Shown here: one piece after another, positions 1 through 5,084 of the stretch | Layout: each line of letters opens with the position of its first letter | How positions within the stretch are numbered: position 1 is the stretch's first letter | NCBI GenBank assembly: GCA_030600725.1 | Contig: JAUVLN010000124.1 | Coordinates: 1 to 6,549 of the forward strand | Length of the DNA: 6,549 nt | DNA from: Thermoplasmatota archaeon | Lineage (GTDB): Archaea > Thermoplasmatota > Penumbrarchaeia > Penumbrarchaeales > Penumbrarchaeaceae | Reading direction: 5' to 3' | Position numbers and translations under genes: made by a program | The notes under the pieces: generated by a model | What the model was told of the DNA's origin: nothing | The model's input: only the letters and a program-made list of their open reading frames with translations | Databases searched by the model: none

Positions 1-158
1 TCCCTACGCATGAATCCGTATCTCCGGAGATGGGCTCCCAGTTTCTGATAGGATTTGAAGATGACCGCGGAATACGGGTTTCCGGTCTCCAGCTGGTCCG
101 CAGCCTTCTTGATGATCCTCTTGAGAGCCTTCAACCGCCTCTTCTTCTCTATCCAGCG
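1..158 (-). other. cytoplasmic DUF4129-like domain, truncated by the window edge
   Basis: Residues 1557-1608 after the membrane helix: a basic helix, then NPYSAVIFKSYQKLGAHLRRYGF. This resembles the start of DUF4129 (PF13559), where a helix with (R/x)-x-A-I-x-x-x-Y-x-x-L-x-x-x-L-x-x-x-G is followed by a TPxE motif; that motif would fall just outside the window. DUF4129 usually sits at the cytoplasmic end of membrane-anchored extracellular proteins such as transglutaminase-like TgpA-type proteins. Only about half of the domain is visible, and the match is by eye. Confidence 0.6.
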
Positions 159-3100
159 GTAGAAGAAGAACAGGCTGACGATCAGTATTATCAACAGCAA
201 CAATGATAGGAATATTATCATGATTACCGGAGGTGGGTCCACCTGAGGTGTTGTGGCCTCCCAATAGGATGCCGGAAGTGTTCTGGTGCTTGATGTGAAG
301 AAGTGTTTTCCAACAAATGTAACCTTTATGGTAAGGTTATCGAATTTCTTTCCCTCTGGGACGACGAACGTCGCTCCGGTTGCGGTGTCTTTGAACTTCT
401 GTGTGAAGTTGAAGGTGATCTTGCCGCGGGAGTCCGTGATACCCCTGGTAGTGTTGGTATAGGCGCCCATACTGAGGTTGAACCAGACTGTAGCATAGGA
501 AACCGGTTCCCCGCTGGAATCCGCCGTGGCTCCCTCGAGTACCCTGAACGAGAAGATCCAATCTTCGATCTCATCCTCCGTCAGATCTATTTTCCGGTCC
601 CCATCCTTATCAACAGGCCCTACCTGTATCACATCAACCCTTGTTGAAGACCAGATCTCCGCATCGGTGATATTGGATGATGAACGATACAATGGCACTC
701 CCACATCAACAGGCTCGGGAGTGAACTCCACCATCACCGTCACCTTGCCCACGTCGAGGGTTGATGGTACATTGGTGGTCTTGATCTCGAACATCCCCCT
801 GAACTCTGCGCTGGTCTGGGTCTTGTCCACACCCATCCTCAGGATCTCATCGCCCTGTTTCAGATAGGCTGTGATCAACATATTGCCTATTCCCTTCTGT
901 TTCGGCTGGCCTTTGAATGACTCCACCAGCTGTCCTGCGATCCTGGCCTCTCCGTTTCTCACCAGGACATCGGGGAAGGACTTCTCATCCAGGACAACTG
1001 CTGTCTCTGATGTTATGTAGAACTCATCGGGAACGGCGATTACGTCCATGTATGCATCATTCGGATAGTACCTGATCCCGGATGGACCGTCGGGGAACTG
1101 GGTAGAGCCTCCAAACCTTGCCACAATAAATGATCGCCCCACATTGACATCCTCACCTATGGTATATTCCTGGAAAACGAACTTGCCTATCGAGTTGGTT
1201 ACCACGGACCCGATCAATATACCGGGCCCCTCCGATTTGAGATCATCGTAATTTCCGGTATAGCCATCTTTTCTGTAGATATTTACGGTTCGGTTGCCTA
1301 TTCCGACCTCCCTGTCATCCAGAAGTTCACCTTTGATCTCCACGGCCTTGCCTTTTATCCCGGTGCTGGCATTCACATCAAGCTGTGTAAATGAAACAAC
1401 GGAGAACGGCATACCGTCGAAATCCCTGTAATTAGAGCTGTCGTAATAGTTGGAATAGAACTCGGCGGAAAATACTACCAAGACCGGAACGGGCCCAAGG
1501 GCATGGCTGGTCTCTATCTTTACGTCTATCTGGAACTCCCCATCCTCTCTGGTCTGAAGCTCAAATTCCTGCTGCCAGGACTTGCTGAATCCCCAGTAAA
1601 GGGTGATATCCTCGTAAGCCACTCCCTCATTGATCGAGCCGGGGCTTTGTGAAAGGTCCTTGAGCTTCCCACGGATCCTTGCATAGTTCCAGTTGTATGT
1701 CCGACCATCCGGACCCACGAACGGTTTTCTTGTAATGAACGTGTTCAACGGCAGTCCATTGGAATCCCTTTCGTTCGAGTCGGGTTCGCCGTTCTGGTTC
1801 TGATCGATCCATAGGCCCATATCCGTCTTTGCCCGGACCTGATATTTGGTCTGGTTCTCACTATTAGTATAGTATAACAATGGGACATGCATGGGGTCGG
1901 TCTTGAAACTGGTCTCGATCATGATCGTCCAATCACCCAGGACGATATCCGATCTGATATCGAAACCAACCGAGAAGGTCCCGTTATCATCAATGACGGT
2001 CTGATCGGGCCAGTAGTTCTCGTAATTGTTGCTGTCACCCCACCACATGCGGAAAGAATATTCATGTGCATAATCGTATCCGCCTATCTTGAGCCTTGGG
2101 CCCTCCTTTATCTTGTCCACCTCGTACTTGATCTTATCAACGATGGATCCGTTTATCCAGACGGAATCTCCCCTGTAGACATATGTCTTCATTGTGGTCA
2201 GATCGCCGACATCGAAGATCACAGCGGTCGGCCTCCTCACGTGGATCGTTACGGATGCATTGCTCGGGTTCCAGTAATAGTTGTTCGTCTTGTTGAAAGC
2301 GGGGCTGAACTCAACCGTGATCGTATGTGGGCCTGCAGTTACCGACTGCGGAACCTCCCAGGAGAAGTCGAAGACCGACCAGGGTTTGGTGGCGGCTGGA
2401 TCCGCATGTGTCTGGGATACGAACTGCCCGTCGAAGAACATCCTCATGGTCTTTGCACCCATATTTGTCTCCGGGACGGAGAGGTCCTCTATCTTTCCGT
2501 CGAGGGTGAAGGTATCTCCGATATCAACAACCGATTCGTGAAGTGTGAAGGATGTCTGGGTATTGTGCCATATCTCCACATACATCCTCTTTTCATATCC
2601 ACGCCTTCCTATGAAAGCATAAGGATCCTCGTCAACCTCACCATCACCATCATCATCACGGCCGTTGTAGGTCTCCTCGTCGACCCCTTCAGCATTGTTC
2701 AGGGTCTTGATCCCGGGGTAACCGTCATCGACTATCCCATCCCCGTCATCATCAACGCCATTGTACCATAGATCGGGTGTTTCAGGTAAGCCCACCGCAT
2801 CTATCCCGGGCCTACCATCATCAATATCCTCATCGATGAATTCATCTATCGCTCCATTTCCATCATTATCGATTCCGTCGGCGATATAGAGGTTCATATC
2901 GATCCAATCGATATCGATATCTGCTTGATAGTGCACCCTTACTTGGTAATTGTTATTGTTCCTCCAGATGAGCTGATAATTGCCATGACCAGTACCCACA
3001 AATGTCCCTGATGCAGAAATTACATTGTTATCAAGCCAGGTTATAGATACACCATCGAAGATCCCGAAATCGACATTGTCATTACCGTTGGACCCCCATG

Positions 3101-4826
3101 AATAATCGATGGTTGTACCAATCCCCCGCACACCAATATTCCGAACTCTTTGAGCCCCATTACCGTTGACACTGGACCCGGGATCGACCAGGTTTAAGCC
3201 TTGAATTGTATAAGTATATGAGAGGTTGGTATTGGTAGAATTCCCACTGGTCCAGGACAGCACATATACTCCTGTAGAAGGGATGGAGTAGGTTCCAGTT
3301 CCACTTACAACATTTGTATTTCTTCTAATCGCCACACCATTTCTGATTATGCTGAAGTTGAATATTTCCGATGCGGTGGAGGACCAATTTTCTGATCCCC
3401 AGTCATAGATGATCTGTTCACCATTAAACAGATTACCCAAATACACAACCTGGGTACTGTATGGAGTAAAAGTCCAGTTGATTTGCTCCTGTTCTTCGGA
3501 TACATCAAATTCATAGGAAACCGAGTTCACGAATCCGTTGTTGTTCCTGAAGGTCAACGTATAGTTGCCAAAACTCGTCAATATTGTGGAACCTGAATCG
3601 GAGAATACATCGTCTGATAGCACAGTTGTTGTTGTGCCATCAGAGATAGACAGATCAAAGCTCTGATCATTATTCGAGGCCCATGTATAGTTGACAACAG
3701 CTCCAGCTCCACATGTGCCGATGCTTATGGTCCTGATGGAATTCGCTGAGACCTGAAAGCCATTTTCGGTATAATGGGATTCATATCTATCACGGCCAAT
3801 ATCCTCTCTTCTATCTGGATCAATGGATCCCTGATATCTGAGATCCTTGGGAAAGCCGTTACTTCCATCATGATAGGAATCTGGACTCATTAATTCCCCA
3901 TCTCCATCATTATCGATGTAGTCGGCCAATCCGTGATCGAGATCGATCCAATTTAAACCAACTATATCTTTTCCAACGTCCTCTCCTCTCTGATATCTTC
4001 CATCAAAGGCATATCCATTACTTCCATCCAGGAAGGAATCTGGACTTTGTGCTTCCCCATCGTCATCGTCATCGATGCTGTTGTACAACTTCACAACGGA
4101 GTCACCGTCATCGTCGTATCCGATCTTGGTCTGATACAGATCATTGTAAGCCTTGGGGGTAAGGTTGTAGAACCGCCTCCCATCAGTGGTCCATTCACCT
4201 TTGAAAGTGACAACGAACTCGACACCGGAATGGGCGGAGTTGGGGTCACCATTGGCTGCGATATTGGTCTCATTGGCCTGCAGGGTTATATTCCATAGGC
4301 CTGCTGTGAGATTAAGTTCCGGATTGTCAGGCTGGGTTTGCATGGATCTCTGCACCACAAATTCGGAGCCGTCGTTCCAGAGAAGATCGACCCATGCTCC
4401 TATTATCGGGTAATCTCCGGCGTTCTTCTCGCCGTCGGAGTTGTTATCCTCAAGCAGCTCGCCGCTCATCTCGAAGATCTGATTGTAAAGGACCTTCTTC
4501 TCTGACTTCTTGATGTATATCAGAGTTGAGGTGTTCACAGCTCCACGTGACCCACATTCTATCCCTTCGAATACCTCGTTGACCGAGGTCTCGATCTCGA
4601 GATCATCTCCCTGCCACAGACCTTCTGATCTTCCGCTGGCAGAGACAGGGATGTTCGCATCTTCATCCTGGTCCTCGGGTTCGTATTCCTGAACGTACGT
4701 CTGGACCTCAAGATCCTCCATCGTTGCATTATCCTCCCCGGTCCCCCAGGTAGAGGAATCCACAACTATGGCGAAAGTTGAGCATATCAGGGTCATCAAA
4801 ATGAGCATCGTTAGGCTCGTTCTCAT
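1..4826 (-). CDS. giant modular surface protein with C-terminal membrane anchor and DUF4129-like tail, 3'-partial
   Basis: One open frame runs from ATG at 4826 to the left edge: 1608 codons plus two bases, no stop, so the C-terminus is outside. The start is fixed by GGAGGT five bases upstream and an immediate signal peptide (MRTSLTMLILMTLICSTFA, cleavage likely after Ala19). Domain order: Ig-like region 30-235; acidic DxDxDG repeats 251-350; three GOLD-like repeats 355-636; three MopE-like repeats 648-735; further beta-sandwich units 743-1524; EF-hand-type loop 1406-1417; membrane helix 1534-1556; basic stop-transfer RWIEKKRRLK; then a helical segment resembling DUF4129. Mature cysteines are scarce (Cys91 and Cys372 stand out), while N-x-S/T sequons are abundant, as expected of a glycosylated archaeal envelope protein. 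The expected topology is outside N-terminus, inside C-terminus. Calcium binding is inferred from the acidic motifs. The precise function is unknown; adhesin, S-layer-associated or cell-contact roles are guesses. Codons for roughly residues 250-650 are more AT-rich than the rest. Confidence 0.93.
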   Translation of the reverse strand, partial: MRTSLTMLILMTLICSTFAIVVDSSTWGTGEDNATMEDLEVQTYVQEYEPEDQDEDANIPVSASGRSEGLWQGDDLEIETSVNEVFEGIECGSRGAVNTSTLIYIKKSEKKVLYNQIFEMSGELLEDNNSDGEKNAGDYPIIGAWVDLLWNDGSEFVVQRSMQTQPDNPELNLTAGLWNITLQANETNIAANGDPNSAHSGVEFVVTFKGEWTTDGRRFYNLTPKAYNDLYQTKIGYDDDGDSVVKLYNSIDDDDDGEAQSPDSFLDGSNGYAFDGRYQRGEDVGKDIVGLNWIDLDHGLADYIDNDGDGELMSPDSYHDGSNGFPKDLRYQGSIDPDRREDIGRDRYESHYTENGFQVSANSIRTISIGTCGAGAVVNYTWASNNDQSFDLSISDGTTTTVLSDDVFSDSGSTILTSFGNYTLTFRNNNGFVNSVSYEFDVSEEQEQINWTFTPYSTQVVYLGNLFNGEQIIYDWGSENWSSTASEIFNFSIIRNGVAIRRNTNVVSGTGTYSIPSTGVYVLSWTSGNSTNTNLSYTYTIQGLNLVDPGSSVNGNGAQRVRNIGVRGIGTTIDYSWGSNGNDNVDFGIFDGVSITWLDNNVISASGTFVGTGHGNYQLIWRNNNNYQVRVHYQADIDIDWIDMNLYIADGIDNDGNGAIDEFIDEDIDDGRPGIDAVGLPETPDLWYNGVDDDGDGIVDDGYPGIKTLNNAEGVDEETYNGRDDDGDGEVDEDPYAFIGRRGYEKRMYVEIWHNTQTSFTLHESVVDIGDTFTLDGKIEDLSVPETNMGAKTMRMFFDGQFVSQTHADPAATKPWSVFDFSWEVPQSVTAGPHTITVEFSPAFNKTNNYYWNPSNASVTIHVRRPTAVIFDVGDLTTMKTYVYRGDSVWINGSIVDKIKYEVDKIKEGPRLKIGGYDYAHEYSFRMWWGDSNNYENYWPDQTVIDDNGTFSVGFDIRSDIVLGDWTIMIETSFKTDPMHVPLLYYTNSENQTKYQVRAKTDMGLWIDQNQNGEPDSNERDSNGLPLNTFITRKPFVGPDGRTYNWNYARIRGKLKDLSQSPGSINEGVAYEDITLYWGFSKSWQQEFELQTREDGEFQIDVKIETSHALGPVPVLVVFSAEFYSNYYDSSNYRDFDGMPFSVVSFTQLDVNASTGIKGKAVEIKGELLDDREVGIGNRTVNIYRKDGYTGNYDDLKSEGPGILIGSVVTNSIGKFVFQEYTIGEDVNVGRSFIVARFGGSTQFPDGPSGIRYYPNDAYMDVIAVPDEFYITSETAVVLDEKSFPDVLVRNGEARIAGQLVESFKGQPKQKGIGNMLITAYLKQGDEILRMGVDKTQTSAEFRGMFEIKTTNVPSTLDVGKVTVMVEFTPEPVDVGVPLYRSSSNITDAEIWSSTRVDVIQVGPVDKDGDRKIDLTEDEIEDWIFSFRVLEGATADSSGEPVSYATVWFNLSMGAYTNTTRGITDSRGKITFNFTQKFKDTATGATFVVPEGKKFDNLTIKVTFVGKHFFTSSTRTLPASYWEATTPQVDPPPVIMIIFLSLLLLIILIVSLFFFYRWIEKKRRLKALKRIIKKAADQLETGNPYSAVIFKSYQKLGAHLRRYGFMRR
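159..227 (-). other. transmembrane helix of the surface protein
   Basis: Residues 1534-1556 are an unbroken hydrophobic run (VIMIIFLSLLLLIILIVSLF and FFY), preceded by a Pro-rich PQVDPPP and followed by RWIEKKRRLK. Hydrophobic length and the positive-inside rule place the large N-terminal part outside and the tail in the cytoplasm. Confidence 0.92.
255..2600 (-). repeat. array of diverged Ig-like / carboxypeptidase-regulatory-like beta-sandwich units
   Basis: Residues about 743-1524. A recurring signature, hydrophobic-x-G-x-(L/I)-x-(D/E) followed 20-30 residues later by V/I-x-(L/M/I)-x-(Y/W/F), is centred on glycines 777 (LDGKIED), 893 (INGSIVD), 1053 (IRGKLKD), 1166 (IKGELLD), 1298 (IAGQLVE) and 1432 (LEGATAD). 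A related unit sits near Gly122 (MSGELLE) in the N-terminal part. This is typical of prealbumin-like or Ig-like extracellular domains. Unit boundaries are approximate and similarity between copies is low. No enzymatic motif was recognised here. Confidence 0.55.
576..611 (-). other. EF-hand / dockerin-type calcium loop in the surface protein
   Basis: Residues 1406-1417 read DKDGDRKIDLTE. This fits the 12-residue EF-hand loop: Asp at positions 1, 3 and 5, Ile at 8, Glu at 12, with Arg in place of the usual Gly at 6. It is followed by DEIEDWIFSF, a possible exiting helix. It sits between two beta-sandwich units close to the membrane. Confidence 0.6.
2622..2885 (-). repeat. three MopE-like DxDxDG acidic repeats
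   Basis: Residues 648-735. GIDNDGNGAIDE at 651, GVDDDGDGIVDDG at 690 and GRDDDGDGEVDED at 722; the last two are preceded by YN, and two are followed by a Gly/Pro turn. They match the NGxDDDxDGxxDE pattern of the putative metal-binding MopE repeats, but without the cysteine. They probably form calcium-binding linkers that stiffen the stalk between the GOLD-like block and the following beta-sandwich array. Spacing is uneven (39 and 32 residues). Confidence 0.7.
2919..3764 (-). repeat. three GOLD-like beta-sandwich repeats
   Basis: Residues about 355-442, 449-541 and 545-636. Shared landmarks are Y-x-W-(A/G)-S at Trp382, Trp476 and Trp577, then F-x-(L/I/F)-x-I, a central SG(S/T), G-(N/V)-Y, and a final strand ending in an alternating Y/V pattern. 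Copies 1 and 3 are closest: Trp to GNY is 38 residues in both, followed by L-x-(F/W)-RNNN. The ending (GNYTLTFRNNN, then aromatic/hydrophobic strands) resembles GOLD domains of p24/TMED proteins, which read GxYxxxFxNxxS. Family assignment is by eye; a generic Ig/fn3-like sandwich is the alternative. These repeats are AT-rich compared with the rest of the gene. Confidence 0.55.
3777..4076 (-). repeat. two tandem 53-residue acidic (DxDxDG) repeats
   Basis: Residues 251-303 and 304-350. Each opens with an acidic loop (IDDDDDGE at 251; IDNDGDGE at 304), then SPDS(F/Y), DGSNG, a basic-aromatic RYQ, and ED(V/I)G(K/R)D. The DNA copies are 159 bases apart with long exact matches, e.g. 12 bases at 4035-4046 and 3876-3887. 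The acidic loops resemble calcium-binding loops of thrombospondin-3/dockerin type; calcium binding is inferred. A further DDDGD at 238-242 directly precedes the pair. The close nucleotide match points to a fairly recent duplication. Confidence 0.8.
4770..4826 (-). other. Sec-type signal peptide of the surface protein
   Basis: Residues 1-19: a short Arg-containing n-region (MRTS), a hydrophobic core (LTMLILMTLIC) and a small-residue end (STFA), followed by an acidic, Ser/Thr-rich mature start. The Cys at position 15 is not in a lipobox with a suitable following context, so I favour an ordinary signal peptide over a lipoprotein signal. This directs the following ~1500 residues outside the cell. 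Confidence 0.8.
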
Positions 4827-4831
4827 ATTAT

Positions 4832-4837
4832 ACCTCC
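4832..4837 (-). promoter_or_regulatory. Shine-Dalgarno site GGAGGT of the surface protein gene
   Basis: The minus strand reads TTTGGAGGTATAATATG. GGAGGT complements the conserved 16S rRNA 3' end, with a five-base spacer to the ATG at 4826. It decides the start: the next in-frame Met codons, at residues 7 and 11, lie inside the hydrophobic core of the signal peptide and have no such site. Confidence 0.85.
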
Positions 4838-4868
4838 AAATCCCAGCAACGACATGCTTTCAAGCAAG

Positions 4869-4891
4869 TTAGGGGTGACCCACCCAGCTAA
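4869..4891 (-). promoter_or_regulatory. leader hairpin upstream of the surface gene
   Basis: The minus strand has TTAG-CT-GGGTG-GGT-CACCC-CTAA: nine base pairs interrupted by a two-base bulge, with a three-base loop. It ends about 32 bases before the GGAGGT. It does not cover the ribosome binding site and is not followed by a T tract, so it is not an obvious terminator. It could stabilise the leader or bind a protein; chance remains possible. Confidence 0.35.
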
Positions 4892-4920
4892 GGGTCGAAT
4901 TCAAGCCCATAACACCCCTT

Positions 4921-4932
4921 CGATATATTAAG
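4921..4932 (-). promoter_or_regulatory. second candidate TATA box, proximal
   Basis: The minus strand reads CTTAATATATCG after AAACAAAC, a plausible BRE-TATA pair. It would place the transcript start near 4900 and give a leader of about 75 bases. It is less AT-rich than the distal candidate. The two could be alternative promoters, or only one may be real. Confidence 0.4.
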
Positions 4933-4997
4933 GTTTGTTTCTGGACCTATTTTCCGGGGTCAAACCGTCTCCAACTCCATTCCAGACATCGTCCATA

Positions 4998-5022
4998 CTG
5001 GTTGCTGATTATCCCTAACCAG
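4998..5022. promoter_or_regulatory. inverted repeat at the predicted distal transcription start
   Basis: CTGGTT at 4998-5003 and AACCAG at 5017-5022 form a perfect six-base inverted repeat around a 13-base spacer. It lies where transcription from the 5033-5049 TATA box should begin, a usual place for an archaeal repressor site. The arms are short, so this is only a candidate operator. Confidence 0.25.
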
Positions 5023-5032
5023 GGTAATGTCT

Positions 5033-5049
5033 TTTTATAAATATATTTT
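5033..5049 (-). promoter_or_regulatory. candidate archaeal TATA box / BRE, distal promoter of the surface gene
   Basis: The minus strand reads AAAATATATTTATAAAA, containing the palindrome TTTATAAA at 5034-5041 and preceded by purine/A-rich sequence (GAGTAAAAT) suitable as a BRE. It lies just downstream of the mutase stop. Transcription would be expected to start about 25 bases further on, near 5010-5015, giving a leader of about 185 bases before the ATG. The core is nearly symmetrical, so sequence alone fixes direction weakly; the same-strand gene downstream favours minus. This is the strongest AT-rich element in the intergenic region. Confidence 0.6.
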
Positions 5050-5073
5050 ACTCATGTGAACATCGATCACAGG

Positions 5074-5079
5074 AAAAAA
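5074..5079 (-). terminator. T-tract terminator after gpmI
   Basis: A run of six T on the minus strand begins six bases after the mutase TGA (sequence GGGATTTTTTCC). Archaeal RNA polymerase terminates at short non-template T tracts without needing a strong hairpin, and no convincing stem precedes it. It would separate gpmI from the surface gene, in line with a separate TATA box just downstream. Confidence 0.45.
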
Positions 5080-5084
5080 TCCCA

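Larger units (their letters stand above)
4827..5084. other. intergenic region between gpmI and the surface protein gene
   Basis: 258 bases without a convincing gene. It holds, in minus-strand order, a T6 terminator, a TATA-like element, an inverted repeat, a second TATA-like element, a hairpin and the GGAGGT. Two tiny minus-strand frames occur (4996-4928, 22 codons; 4910-4869, 13 codons). The second follows AGGGGTG with only two bases of spacing, so a leader peptide is conceivable but unsupported. Confidence 0.6.

Noticed and set aside
4..574. Short minus-strand open frames of 74-86 codons near the left edge.
   Set aside because: They are in other frames of the surface protein gene, whose own frame is open through this whole region and carries the membrane helix and tail.
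1887..2771. A 294-codon open frame on the plus strand.
   Set aside because: It lies wholly antisense to the large surface gene and has an odd composition rich in Ile, Val, Asp and Gly, no recognisable domain and no ribosome binding site that I could find. The minus frame has coherent domains throughout.
2893..2915. ATCGAT-rich simple repeat.
   Set aside because: Short, and explained by the codons for the DIDIDWID stretch.
1..4826. Possible frameshift or pseudogene in the surface protein.
   Set aside because: The frame was read codon by codon from the ATG to the edge without a stop, and the composition and domain patterns stay coherent, including the signal peptide at one end and membrane helix at the other.
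4928..4996. A 22-codon minus-strand frame in the leader.
   Set aside because: No ribosome binding site, it overlaps the proximal TATA-like element, and nothing in its sequence suggests a regulated leader peptide.
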